From Cinnamomum chago (Eukaryota > Streptophyta > Magnoliopsida > Laurales > Lauraceae), in contig CP142452.1 of NCBI GenBank assembly GCA_038049695.1, forward strand, positions 68,143,501 to 68,207,500: DNA of 64,000 bases. Direction: 5' to 3'. Below the pieces are notes generated by a model, which did no database searches, was not told where the DNA came from, and saw nothing but the letters and a program-made list of their open reading frames with translations. Positions 23,701-34,946 of this stretch are shown in pieces (the stretch's first letter is position 1; each line of letters opens with the position of its first letter). The position numbers and the translations under genes were made by a program.

Positions 23701-24425
23701 TGCAGTTGAAGCCATTAAACATGGAAGGAGGAAGCATGTTTTCTAACCATCTCTTCGGCCCACGGAACTTCTCTTCATTGAGCTTGGAAGGCCTGCTTGA
23801 TAACAAGCATGGTGCGCAAATGGTTAACACAGCTCACACATCAGCGACCGCATTGTTGCAGAAGGCGGCTCAAATGGGTGCAACTGCAAGTAGCAATATG
23901 GGCCCTCCGATGATGCAGCGGGGGTTCGCTGGTGTGGTAGGGTCATCAGATAGTGGGTTCTCTAACCAGTTCATGCATAAGGATCCACCAGACATGTCAC
24001 ATTTCTTTCATTCGACAACGGCCGAGACCGCTGCGGCCATGAATGATATGGGTATGTACTCCACAGCAGCATTGGGACTGTTCATGAGTGGTGATCAAGA
24101 TCATGATTTCTTGAAGAATATAGAGCATGAGAGTATTAATAGTAGTGGTGGTAACCTGTTACATCATGATTCAAGGAATGCACATTTGGGGTTGGGGGGG
24201 TCTAGATTTAGAGGAAGAGGCAGTGGGGATCCAATGATTGTGGATTTCATGGGTGTTGGAGGGCCAAGAACAGCTAACTTGCATGAACAGCAGCAGCACC
24301 ATCACCAGCAGCAAGGGTTAGGGTTTGAAGGAGTAGGTCAGCAGAGGCTGCATGGTTTGCATCAGTTACAGGACCATTTACCACATGGGCAAGTTGAACT
24401 AGAAAAGCCAATGTGGAATGTGTGA
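19918..24425 (+). CDS. IDD: INDETERMINATE DOMAIN (IDD/BIRD) C2H2 zinc-finger transcription factor
   Basis: Joining 19,918-20,101, 21,187-21,583 and 23,474-24,425 gives 1,533 bases and a 510-residue protein, normal for plant IDD factors. All three joins keep phase and use GT-AG introns. The start is the first ATG after an in-frame stop at 19,888-19,890. A basic stretch (KKKRNLP) near residues 52-58 leads into the ID domain. Its four fingers are C83/C86/H99/H103, C124/C129/H147/H152, C159/C162/H175/C179 and C186/C188/H201/C205, so two are C2H2 and two are CCHC, as in this family. The C-terminal half has the family motif ATALLQKAAQMGA (about 319-331), a motif resembling the TRDFLGL type (MIVDFMGVGG, about 448-457) and a Q/H-rich stretch. 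IDD proteins are nuclear, bind DNA, and partner with GRAS proteins in root patterning, gravitropism or flowering; which role applies here cannot be read. The exact subfamily member is not assigned. Confidence 0.95.
20102..21186 (+). other. IDD intron 1 (1,085 bp) with CT microsatellites
   Basis: Bounded by GT and AG. It contains (CT)n runs at about 20,617-20,634 and 20,713-20,748, the second about 18 units. CT/GA runs in first introns can bind BBR/BPC-type factors in plants, but here that is only a possibility. Confidence 0.85.
21187..21583 (+). CDS. IDD: IDD exon 2, ID-domain zinc fingers
   Basis: Opens with the family signature DPSAEVIALSPTTLMATNRF and carries fingers 1-3 and most of finger 4. 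It ends inside the arginine codon of 'GTIFSR' (AG|GTTTTT), the same place where this family usually has an intron. Confidence 0.95.
21584..23473 (+). other. IDD intron 2 (1,890 bp) with SINE-like insertion
   Basis: GT-AG intron. At about 22,083-22,180 a tRNA-like head (GTTCTAGTGGTC) and a box-B-like TGGATTCAAATCC suggest a SINE. Text near 22,195-22,230 and 23,130-23,165 shares GTTAGGATGATC-AATGGG and recurs near 17,900 (GTTAGAATGATCTAATGGG), so a dispersed non-coding repeat is also present. No internal gene. Confidence 0.7.
23474..24425 (+). CDS. IDD: IDD exon 3, C-terminal regulatory region
   Basis: Completes finger 4 (RDSFITHRAFCDAL) and encodes the low-complexity C-terminal region. This has the ALLQKAAQMGA motif, a Gly/Arg-rich segment before MIVDFMGVGG, and a Q/H-rich tail ending KPMWNV and a TGA stop. 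A continuous 317-codon frame with no break. Confidence 0.95.
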
Positions 24426-25509
24426 GAGACGACACCACTACTACCACATCTCCTCTCTCTTTCTCTCTCTCTCTCTCTCAAATGCCATTTGACAGTGTTG
24501 TTATTGTAAGGTATAAAGAGTCCAAAAAGAGAACCCTTTTGTGAGAGTCTGAATATGACATTTTTTTTTATTGAACATTGTCCCTTTTAGCCCAGGAAAG
24601 GAAATCTGGAGTTCCATCTTTTTTGCTGGAGAGAATCTCTTTCCTGTTGGGAAATGAGTGCTGTGTCCTGCATGGATAAATGTAGAGATTGGATATGCTT
24701 ATGATATCCAGGTGTGTACGATGGTGGTCCATCCAGTGGTTGAGAGTGGGACTGGATATCCTTCTTATGATTCAGGTGGGTCCTGTACTGGTGGTCCACC
24801 CTGTGGTTAAGAGTTCCACTCCTCCCACCATCTTAGGTATAGGAATGGGTATGGGTGGCAATGAGCCAGGTCAGTTCTGGATGGCATGCTGAAGACCAAA
24901 TATAATGGATCCCGATCCTGTTTGGACCAAATAGGAAAACTTTCTCCGGTTGGACCAATCATGGGGTAACACATTGTTTTGTACTTAATTTATACTTAAA
25001 AGACGACGCTTTCCTCCAAACAAGGGATCCGCGGATTTAAATATAATTAGATTGGTTGATATTTTCAACCCAATCATGGATAGGTCCGGCATGGTTGGCT
25101 GGCAGGTCAGACAGCAAGTATGGAAGCAACTCAAACCAAAACCAAACCTGTAACAAATCGTTAGGGTTAGAAACGTCAACTGAAACCACTCCTCTTTTTT
25201 TTTCCTATGTTGGACTTCTCTTTATTAGTCAAATTTAACATAGTTGGAACACGGTTTTGATGACGATGATGTTGAGCTACTTTTTGTCAGTGATAGTATA
25301 AATTTTAAGATGAGATTGATTGATCCCCGCACATGTAAGTTAAACTAAGGTTCCCACAATAGACTATAACCATGAGTGGATCAACAACCCAGCCCTAATT
25401 TTATTTTATTTTTTTAATTAAAAATAGACTATCTGTACCTATGCCAAGAAGTGTCACCCCTTGGCATGGGTGTGAATGACATGGACTTGGGTAGGGCCAA
25501 GGCCAGCCG
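24426..25509. other. IDD 3' UTR and intergenic DNA
   Basis: A CT run lies at about 24,450-24,480 just past the stop. Around 24,705-24,825 a roughly 60-bp segment (TGGTGGTCCA.CC-GTGGTT-AGAGT) appears twice in diverged form. No polyadenylation site can be fixed with certainty, and no further coding region is seen. Confidence 0.6.
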
Positions 25510-26766
25510 TACATGTTACTCATGAGCCCAAAACGTTGGGTTCAGGCAAGCCATATGGGCCCGTAAGTGGAAACAAGATGTTGAAGTTAGAGTGAAGCTG
25601 AGGGCCAGGCTAATATGTGGGGCCGTCGGGCCTTCCTATGAGGGTGCCCGATCCGGCCCGGACCAGCCCTCGAAAAGCACATAAAATGAATCCTTTTCAT
25701 ATTTTTTTTTCTTAAAAAGCCCGAGGGTAGCACAGGTCCCAATTTTTGCAGGCCATTCAATTTCAGGTCAATGATAGGGATATACTAGGCCAGGCCCAAA
25801 CTGGACAGGCCCAGCTCAGCTCTTTCATGCATTTTTTGAGCCTTGCCGTCTAGCCGAGCATGTTACATCAATAGAGAAAAATGGCGGAAGTTTGATTCTC
25901 TGTGGTTCTTCTCTTCAACTGAATGTAATTTAGTTGGTCTCAGTCATGAAGAGCTTGTAATCAAATTAAAATTCTTCCCAGGTCTTTATGATTTTGTGGT
26001 GCTTCTCAACTGACCTAGAGTGAAAAGAAAAGGCTCTAAAGTACACATTTGTCATGTCCCTCTTGACCTAGCAATACACAAAGGTTGGGTACATGTCCGG
26101 CGTCTTAGCCTGTTTGGATAAATGAGGAGTGGAGTAAAAGGAAGTGGATTTCACATGTGAAGTGGAGTGGAGTGAAGAGAAGTAGGTTTTGAAGTTAAAG
26201 TAGAGTACTTCACTTTACTCCATTTGGATGCTTATTTTGAAGTTAAGGTTTGGAGCAGAATCCACTCTTACTCGAGGAAATGAAAGTATTTAGAGTTAAA
26301 GTGAAATGGAGTATATGTGGCTCAAAACATCACTTCAACTATCGGGTCAGACTAATCCAAACGGGGTAGAGTTGAAATTTTAGATTGTTAGGACCCATTT
26401 AACTTCACTCTACTCTATTTTTTGCCCATCCAAACAGGCCGGGCAACTCATTGTCTTATACTTAAAATGACTCTTACTGATTTGAAATTATTTTTTTATG
26501 AACTGATGACAACATGTGTGATGGTGAGAGGGAAGTTTCATTTCCATCTTAACTAGAGAAATAGCCAAATAATGCTCAACTTTTGTCATGGTAGAGTGAA
26601 GACAACTCTTGGAGCTATCCATAATATTTGCAACTAATTTCCTCTGTGATGCACTCAGTGGTGGCAAAATTTGTACCAATTATCAATTTCTATACTAATG
26701 AACATTTTGTTGAATGGCTTGAGATTCGAAGGAGAAATACCAATTATGGAGAAGAAAATCCAGGAC
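25510..26766 (+). repeat. Direct duplication, copy 1
   Basis: This block matches 27,455-28,471 in the same orientation, starting TACATGTTACTCATGAGCCC and ending near GAGAAG-..CAGGAC. Similarity is high through GGGCCCGTAAGTGG, CCCGATCCGGCCCGGACCA and GTAATTTAGTTGGTCT. Copy 1 is longer because of an inserted MITE-like block at 26,108-26,439 that copy 2 lacks. The duplicated text has no coding frame. Confidence 0.85.
26108..26439. mobile_element. MITE-like insertion, 12-bp perfect TIR
   Basis: Begins GCCTGTTTGGAT and ends with its exact complement ATCCAAACAGGC. The paralogous site in copy 2 (near 28,040) lacks this block, which supports real insertion. The interior repeats GAGTGGAGT/AAGTTAAAGT words and has no coding frame. 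I could not identify a target duplication, so the superfamily (hAT or PIF/Harbinger) stays open. Confidence 0.65.
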
Positions 26767-27454
26767 AAACGAAATGAATGGACATGCTCTCCTCGATCAT
26801 CTCATCTACAGTCACCAATGAATGGCTGAGAGACAGTACCTAATGGTGGTGCAAAAAATTCTTTAAAATTAATTTTCTTCTCTTCAAGACCCAGCCAGAA
26901 AGGATAGGTAAGGGCCTAGGTGGTGCAGTGTGAGGCCTCGCCCATTACTTGCCTTAGTTATATTTAATTATGCTTAATTATATCTAGGGATTTTCACAAA
27001 AAAATTTAAATTTAAATGATAATTAAATGATTTTATGAAGAAAAATAATAAAATGACGAGATAATTGTTCGTACATATTTTTGCACGAAATTACCCAAGT
27101 TGCAACTTTTATTCTTCTTCTTCGATGGTTTTCATACCTAATTGTTTGAGGTTTGTAGGTGATGATGCCGAGATTTGGCAGAAGATGAATACCCATTTCA
27201 AATAAATGAAGGAAAATCAAAAGGAGGTGATGAATGCATAAAACAAAAGGGTTTGACAAGTCTTTCACAAATCACATAATGAAGTGTGTTCAATTTGCCG
27301 TCCACTATGATCAAATTCATTCTTAAAGCTGCTTCAAAGATTTTGGATTAATGAAAAAAAGCGCACTCTTGGAATCTAAAACTCCATACAAACAATACAA
27401 TACCTAGGTGAAAACTTTACATTCACTATGCAAAGACTGCCCAACATGTCTCCC

Positions 27455-28471
27455 TACGTGTTACTCATGAGCCCAAAATGTTGGTTCAGGCAAGCCATAT
27501 GGGCCCGTAAGTGGAAACAAGATGTTGAAGTTAAGAGTGAAGTTGAGGGCCAGGCTAATATGTCGGGCCGTCGGGCCTTCTTATGAGGGTACCCGATCCG
27601 GCCCGGACCAACCCTAAAAAAGCACAAAAAATGAAGCCTTTTTCATTTTTTTTCCTTAAAAAGCCCGAGGGTAGCGCAGGTCCTAGTTTTTGCAGGCCCT
27701 CTAATTTCAGGGCAGGGATAGGGATATACCAGGCCAGGCCCAAACTGGGCCGGCCCAGCTCAGCTCTCTCATGCATGTTTTGAGCCTTGCCGTCTAGCCG
27801 AGCATGTTATACATCAACAGAGAAAAATGGTGGAAGTTTGATTCCCTGTGGTTCTTCTCTTCAACAGAATGTAATTTAGTTGGTCTTAGTCATGCACAGC
27901 ATGAAGTCAAATTCTTCATAATCCTTATGGTTTTGTGGTGCTTCTCAAACCTCAACTGACCTAAAGTACACATTTGTCATACCCCTCCTGACATAGGAAA
28001 ACACGAAGGCTGGGTGGGTGCATGTCCTGCTTCAATTTAGGCAACTCATTGACACCTTGTCTTATACTTAAAATGACTCGTACTAAACCCCAAGGGGTAG
28101 CTCAGTTAGCCTAGGACCACGGTTTACATCCGGAGGTTGCAGGTTCAAAAAGACTCGGACTGATTTGAAATTATTCTTACTGAACGGATGACAAGATGTG
28201 TAATGGTGAGAGGTAGGTTTCATTTAATTTCCACTTGACTTGAGAAATAGGCATATGATGCTCAACTTTTGTCATTATAGAATGAAAGACATCTTTTGGA
28301 GCTATCCATAATCCATGATATTTGCAACTAACTTCCTCTGTGATGCACTCACATGTTCAATGTCAATGTCAGTATCATACCAAATAGCAATTTTTACACT
28401 AATGAACATTTTGTTGAATGGCTTGCAATTTCAAAGGAGAAATACCAAACATGGAGAAGAGAGTGCAGGAC
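27455..28471 (+). repeat. Direct duplication, copy 2
   Basis: Paralogue of 25,510-26,766, offset about 1.95 kb. It lacks the 332-bp MITE-like block but carries a 67-bp SINE at 28,085-28,151 that is absent from copy 1, so each insertion came after the duplication, or one was lost. Small indels and substitutions are spread throughout. Confidence 0.85.
28085..28151 (+). mobile_element. Short tRNA-derived SINE with target duplication
   Basis: Contains box A (GGTAGCTCAGTTAG) and box B (GGTTGCAGGTTCAAA). It is flanked by GACTCGTACT (28,075-28,084) and GACTCGGACT (28,152-28,161), a 10-bp target duplication with one mismatch. The paralogous block at 25,510-26,766 shows the empty site (ACTCTTACTGATTTG). 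At 67 bp it is little more than the tRNA-like head. Confidence 0.8.
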
Positions 28472-28797
28472 TGAAAGCATCGTAGGGCTATCTTGCCTTG
28501 GGCCCGACCTGCATATGGTGAAGGTAGGGTGAGGACGGATCCTAACCCGGCCCTTTGACAGCCCTACTAATATGTAATTTAATCTGTAAATTTTACCTTG
28601 AAGTTTTAATTACTCTATTTATTTATTTAACTATCCTCTTTTGAGGGCTTCTTTGTGGGACGATGGAATTTATGTGCTTTCACATGGCACTATATACAGA
28701 AACAGTCCCTAATGAGGGGGGGCAAGCAGGGATCGAACCTGTTCACTCAAACCATGATTCAAAAAATGAGATGCTTTTCTGCAGCACTGCAGAATCT

Positions 28798-28799
28798 GC

Positions 28800-28866
<67 letters not shown>
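28798..28866. repeat. Compound (TA)n(GA)n microsatellite
   Basis: A run of about 14 TA units passes directly into about 20 GA units. A translated frame across it gives only repeated IYIY/RERE residues and is not a gene. Confidence 0.95.
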
Positions 28867-28870
<4 letters not shown>

Positions 28871-29236
28871 GACTTTCTGCATACTAAAGTGTGTTTTGCC
28901 AAAAACAGAAAAACATACTTCAGAGTGACTAAAGGTCTGCCTTGTATTACACTCTATCTTTAATTTAAAACCTGCATTCTTTTAACCCTTTGTTCCATGA
29001 GCCTCAAGTTCAATGATTTTAGAATGCATCATTTTTTTATGGATTTCAATCCAATGGTTGAGCAAAAGTTGGATGAGCATCAAATTTGGGCCTAAATTGA
29101 CTACCTGCATTATCCCATTTCATCCAAACCAAGATGGATAGTGGATTTCATAAATCGGTCATACATCTGCTTTAGACTATCAAAAAAGGTGGTTGACTGA
29201 GATTTCAAATGAATAGAGGTGCCTACCTGTGAAAAT
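28867..29236. other. Intergenic DNA left of the Copia element
   Basis: No gene seen. It ends with AAAAT at 29,232-29,236, the left copy of the Copia target duplication. Confidence 0.6.
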
Positions 29237-29491
29237 TGTAAAGATACAGGTCAGCTCGACCCATGAATTGGGTCAGCCCACAACCCACAAATCAAATCTT
29301 TGTATGAGTTGTAAACAGATACTAGTTGCCTTAACAATATTTGTAATTATGTAATTAGAATCTCTAATCTAGGAAACAGTGTATTATATATTGCTTCATC
29401 GTCAATACAAGAAATACAATTTTCTCTTGCAAACTATCTCTCTCTTGCAGGCTTCTAGTTAAGCTTCTAGTTTGGGTCTGATCATCTCACA
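29237..29491 (+). repeat. 5' LTR of the Copia element
   Basis: 255 bp, starting TGTAAAGATACAGG and ending CATCTCACA. It pairs with 34,210-34,464 with no length difference and 9 substitutions. A TATATATTG motif near 29,386 may be the promoter core. Confidence 0.95.
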
Positions 29492-29504
29492 TGGTATCAG
29501 AGCC
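29492..29504 (+). other. Primer binding site of the Copia element
   Basis: TGGTATCAGAGCC directly follows the 5' LTR. It complements the 3' end of initiator methionine tRNA, the usual primer of plant Copia elements. Confidence 0.95.
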
Positions 29505-32500
29505 CTAGAGCCCTGATCGTCTGTCCATTCCAGTATAGGAGAAGCCCTGCGACAGTTCTGTTGTCTGTGAGAAGCACTGTTTCTGCTGTGATCAAAGGTG
29601 GCCCACCTGTTGATCACCCTCTGCCCAGAGAAGTCTGCCCATCCCGGTCGCCCATTACTCCTGGGAATTCTACACATTTTTTTTTCAGATTTTTTGATCA
29701 TCTGAGGTAGGCCATTCTCTCTAATTTATAATTCTCCCATTTGAGCACACAGTTTTCATCTCGACCATCAAACTTTCTGGTCTCTCAAGATTTCATTACA
29801 CTTCCACTTGGAGAAGGTTCAGATTTTTGAGGAGAAGATCACTGAGTCATCTAATCATACCCCTGATCATCAAGTGGGGCCCACAGATCAAATCTGTGCA
29901 CAAAATCAAGGACGCCTGGACCATTTTTTTGGATTTCTTTTATCAGGTTACTCCTTGTGGCTCCAATCTGTCCTCTGATCATCTAGTGGGGCCCATATCA
30001 CTCCTCTGTGCTCAGATCCAGTCATCTGTCACCTGATCTTTCAGTGGGTCTGGAACTTTTTTTTTCTGGGAGTTTTCAGATCTGGTTAGAATTTATCTTT
30101 TGGGACTGGTTTTCACATTTGTTTTAGTCTGTGAGCATGTCTTCTGATCGCACTGTATCGGGCATCACTGTCATCCTCGACGGAACCAATTATCCCTATT
30201 GGTCCCATCTAATGCAAAATTTCCTCAAAGGTCAAAAAACTTTGGAAATATATTGCCACACAGATCCCTACACCAGATAGTAAGGATGCTACATTTGAGG
30301 AATGAGAAGCTTTCGTCGGGAAGATCAATTCTTGGATTGCAAATTCTATCACTCCATCCATTGGGAATCAACTGGCTAAATTTAGCTATCCTAAGGATGC
30401 TTGGGACTATTTAGCAAAGTTATATACTCAATCTAATGCTGCTCGCCGGTATCAGTTAGAATGGGACATTAAAAATGCAGACCTTCGCCTGGTCCAGTTT
30501 CTTATGGATCTTCGCCTTGATTTTGAGCATGTTCGTAGTCTCTTATTACATCGATCCCCACCGCCTTCTGTTGATATGGCACTCTCAGAACTTCTGGCAG
30601 AAGAACAAACTCAGCTTTCTCTTACAAAGAAGAAACATGTGGAACCTACCCATGTTCTGTCTGCAAATGTTAGCACCCCTCAGACTGATCGCTCATTTCC
30701 TCCTGGTACTAATGACTTTTGCAATTATTGTAAGAAGAAAGACCACTGGAAACGGGACTGCCCAACCAAACCTCAACGGCCAAATACCAAGAACAAACCA
30801 TTTGGTCAATAGCCCAATCGTGGTCCCAAGCAACCTTATTCTCAGTGATCCTATGCTGCCAATATTACTGAAGATGATAGTTTTCTGCCTCCTCAAATGG
30901 ATCTTACATCTCAGATCCAGGCTATGGTTGATGAGCGCGTGCAACAGTTGTTTCTAGCTTCCTCCACTGGTTCTGCTTCTCAGATGCCCACTACCCACTC
31001 AACCTCTGGTTCTGCCATGACCATTTCTAGTCCTTCAGGTACACATGATACTGTATGGATTTTTTATTCTGGTGCTTCCTATCATATGACAAATGATGCT
31101 TCCAAACTTCATCATTGTTATACCCTTGCTAGCTCTATCACCATCCATACAGCAGATGCCACTCCTCTTTCAGCCTCCCTTATTGGCTCCGTTTCCAATA
31201 AGTTGCTCTCTCTTACTAATGTTTTGTGTGTTCCCCATCTGTCAATCAATTTAATCTCTGTTAGTCAACTAACTTCTTCTGGATTTCTTGTCTCATTTTC
31301 TTCCACTGGATGTTCTGTCGAGGATCCGCGCACCGGGAGACAGATTGGGACCGACCTTAGGTCAGGAGGACTTTGCTATCTCAACTCACTGCACCTTCCA
31401 TCATCAAACATCTCCTCAGTCGCCCTTGTTTCCTCTACATCACCTTTTGCTCTTTGGCACCCTCGTTTAGGCCATTTATCCTTCAATAAAATGAAGATTT
31501 TATTTAGTAGTGGTGTTTTTGGTAATATTTCTGTATCAAATATTTCTACTTGTTTTGGTTGCCAATTTGGCAAACAACATGCATTTCCTTATAATCAAAG
31601 TACTTCTTCTACTACTGCTCCCTTTGCCTTGGTGCATTCTGATGTCTGGGAACCTGCCTCTCAACCAACGAAAGGTGGTTCCATTTATTATGTTTTATTT
31701 ATTGATGATTTTACCAGATATACATGGTTGTATTTGATGAAGAATCGCTCTGAGTTATATAACATCTATACTGCTTTCTCTACCATGGTTTCCACTCAAT
31801 TTGACACAAGAATTAAAATATTCAGATTTGACTTCGGGAGAGAATACTTGTCCCACAAATTTCGTTCTTACCTGACCAGTCAAGGGACAATAGCGTAATT
31901 ATCCTATCCTACCACACCACAGCAAAATGGAGCGGTAGAACGGAAACACAGACATATCCTCGAGACTGCTAGATCCAGGATTCATTATTCACATGTTCCT
32001 CTACAATTCTGGGGAGAAGCAATCCTGACTGTCACTTATCTGATTAACAAAACACCATCTATTGTCTTATCTAGCACATCTCCGTATGAAAAATTATTCT
32101 CCTGTAAACCTGACTTGTCCCATATCAAAGTATTTGGCTATACCTGTTTTGTTATGTTGCATGATAATGAGAGAACCAAACTTGCTCCCAAATCCATTGT
32201 CTGTGTTTTCTTAGGGTATGGCATCGAACAAAAAGGATATCGATGCTATGATCCTAAAACCAATAAGTTATGGGTCTCTTGAAATGTCACCTTCTTGGAG
32301 CATATACCTTTTTATGCATTACCTATTGCATCCTCTTCTCCTGAGCAACCTACGGTCTATCCTCTTGACCCCTTTCCAGATCTGTTTCCCTCTGATACCC
32401 CTTCTCCTCCCTCTAATACCCCCCTTCTCCCCCACCCCTTCAGGTATATCATCGTCGGCCAAAAATCCCCTCTGCTCACTTGGAATCTGCATCCCCACCT

Positions 32501-34199
32501 CCTCCTTCTGACCCTGGGCCTATCCCCTCTGCTCCATATGTGCAAGATCCTCCCCAATCTCGAAGGTACCCCTTGCGCACCAGACTCCCTCCCTCCAAAT
32601 TTGGCTTTGTTTGTACTGATCATTTTTCTCCATCATATAAGTCTTTCCTTGCAGCAATTCATACTTTGGCAAAACCACAATCCTATAAGGAAGCAATTAC
32701 TCATCCACACTGGAGATCTACCATAGCAGAAGAACTCGTCGCTCTACAGAAAACTCAAACATGGGATCTAGTTCCCCTTCCCTCAGGAAAACGGGCAATT
32801 GGTTGCAAATGGATATTTAAGATCAAGACCAAATCTGATGGATCTGTTGATCGATACAAGGCTCGCCTGGTTGCTAAAGGCTACACACAAGAATATGGGG
32901 TCGATTATGAGGAGACCTTTGCTCCAGTTGCTAAGATGACAATTGTCCGTACTTTTATCTCTATTGTAGCTATTAGACGTTGACCACTCTATCTGCTTGA
33001 TGTCAAGAATGCATTCTTGAATGGATTCCTTCAGGAAGAAATCTATATGCATCCTCCCCTAGGCGTCGCAAGACCTCCTCATTATGTCTGTCGACTCAAA
33101 CGTGCCTTGTATGGTCTCAAACAAGCCCCTCGTGCTTGGTTTAAACGGTTTAGCACAAGCATTATCAGCATTGGTTATACTCAAAGTGCTCATGATTCCG
33201 CTCTATTTACTCGCTATTCGCGATCTGGATGTATCTTCCTGTTACTCTATGTCGATGATATGATTATCACTGGCAACGACACTCCTGGTATTCTATCCTT
33301 TAAGTGTTTTCTTCATCGACAATTTGAGATGAAAGACTTGGGTCATCTATAGTATTTCTTAGGCATTGAAGTTGCCTACTCTCCCAAAGGATATCTTTTG
33401 TCACAAACTAAATACTGCAATGAAGTTCTCCAACGAGCTGGACTCACAGATCATAAACCTGTATCTACTCCCATAGAACATAATCTAAAGCTTCGAACTA
33501 CTGATGGGGACCCACTCTCTGATCCAACTCGTTATCAGGAGGTTGTCGGCAGCTTAGTTTATCTTACTATCACAAGACCAGATATTGCCTATGCAGTACA
33601 TGTGGTAAGCCAATTTGTTGCGCAACCTACTCATCTTCACTGGGCTGCTGTCCTGCGCATCTTGAGATACTTACAAGGAAGTTCCAACTGCGCCCCTCCT
33701 TTCCTCAAACCAAAATCTTACTCTGCATGGTTATTCTGATTCTGACTGGGCAGGATATGTCAATGATTAGCGCTCCACCACTAGTTTTGCCCTTTTTCTT
33801 GGCTCTTCTCTTATCTCTTAGAAGATCAAGAAACAGGACGCTGTCTCCCGATCATCCAGTGAGGCTGAATATCGTGTTGTATCTCACACTACTACTGAAA
33901 TTATTTGGCTTCGCTGATTACTTCGGGATTTAGGAGTTCTAGTTTCTAAATCTACCTCTCTTTACAGACAGTGAAAGTGCACGGAAACTAGCCACAAATG
34001 ATGTTTTTCATGAACGAACCAAACATCTTAAAGTTTACTGTCATTTCATTCGTCAACATGTTCGGAGTGGAACTATCAAGCTCATCCAAATTTCCTCAGC
34101 TGCGCAAGTAGCAGAGTTTTTCACCAAAAGTCACTCCACCTCTTGTTTTTCAGAGCTAGTTTCCAAGCTTTCGATGGTCACATTTTCCCATCCAAAGCT

Positions 34200-34209
34200 T
34201 GAGAGGGGG
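34200..34209 (+). other. Polypurine tract of the Copia element
   Basis: The purine run TGAGAGGGGG lies directly before the 3' LTR, in the place where plus-strand synthesis is primed. Confidence 0.85.
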
Positions 34210-34464
34210 TGTAAAGATACAGGTCAGCTCAACCCATGAATTGGGTCAGCCCACAACCCACAAATCAAATCTTTGTATGAGTTGTAAACAGATACTAGTT
34301 GCCCTAACAATATCTGTAATTATGTAATTAGAATCTCTAATCTAGGAAACACTGTGTTATATATTGCTTCATCGTCAATACAAGAAATACAATTTTCTCT
34401 TGCAAACTATCTCTCTCTTGCATGCTCCTAGTTAAGCTTCTAGTTTGGTTATGATCATCTCACA
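34210..34464 (+). repeat. 3' LTR of the Copia element
   Basis: 255 bp, matching the 5' LTR, then AAAAT at 34,465-34,469 as the right target duplication. Confidence 0.95.
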
Positions 34465-34804
34465 AAAATAACAATAGCAGTGGTTATTTGTAATTATCAA
34501 AAACTCTACCTTAAAATTAAAAATGAAATACGGATATTCTACACTTAATACAATCTTAAAAGAAAACAATCTTCCTTCTATCTCGCGAAAAGGAAGGAAA
34601 CTCAAAATCATACATGCTGACAGGGAGAGGATCGCATACATTCAGGTGAAACCCGTGTACAACCATGCGCGCATGATGGTAAATATGAGATGTTACATAC
34701 AGTTGATCTCAGTTTCTGTAAGAAATTATATAAACCCATCCCACTCAACATATGCCATCATAACATACTCACTTGAGAAAAAAAATATTGTGAGCAGTGA
34801 TTGA
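34465..34804 (-). other. Downstream flank / 3' UTR of the MTPC1-like gene
   Basis: Non-coding, read leftward from the stop codon at 34,805-34,807. The transcript probably ends here or inside the Copia 3' LTR, but no single polyadenylation signal stands out. Confidence 0.5.
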
Positions 34805-34946
34805 TCATTGAGAAAAAAATGTGAGCAATTCACGACGGAACTGTGGGATTGGATGCCCCAACCTTAACTGAATGCTCACACCATTTACACGAGCAGCAGC
34901 CTGCAAAATCAATGCTTCTGCTTCTTTTGCCACCTCCATAGCATCC
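34805..34946 (-). CDS. MTPC1: MTPC1-like terminal exon with stop
   Basis: 142 bp, from the acceptor ATCAAAAG|GGATGC. It encodes [20 protein letters not shown], then [15 protein letters not shown] and a short tail, and ends in TGA. The last intron is only 114 bp (34,947-35,060), in sharp contrast to the upstream ones. Confidence 0.9.

Larger units (their letters stand above)
29237..34464 (+). mobile_element. Copia LTR retrotransposon, complete in layout, broken
   Basis: A 5.2-kb Ty1/Copia element with 255-bp LTRs, a methionine-tRNA primer site, a polypurine tract and perfect AAAAT duplications (29,232-29,236; 34,465-34,469). In order it carries gag from about 30,137 with a CNYCKKKDHWKRDC knuckle near 30,720-30,765, protease near 31,050-31,300, the pre-integrase HPRLGHLSFNKM motif near 31,460, integrase 31,610-32,200, RVT_2 reverse transcriptase 32,700-33,360, and RNase H from about 33,400 to 34,150. 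The integrase-before-RT order is diagnostic for Copia. It has roughly half a dozen breaks, so it is a recent fossil. The LTRs differ at 9 of 255 sites by my count. It lies 340 bp beyond the stop codon of the MTPC1-like gene. Confidence 0.95.

Noticed and set aside
23444-23830. 128-codon minus-strand frame over IDD exon 3
   Set aside because: It is the antisense shadow of the IDD C-terminal exon, whose plus-strand frame matches the family.
28655-28963. 102-codon frame with IYIY and RERE runs
   Set aside because: It is a translation of the (TA)n(GA)n microsatellite.
34523-34804. 93-codon plus-strand frame beyond the Copia 3' LTR
   Set aside because: It lies antisense to the 3' flank of the MTPC1-like gene and shows no domain or splice context.
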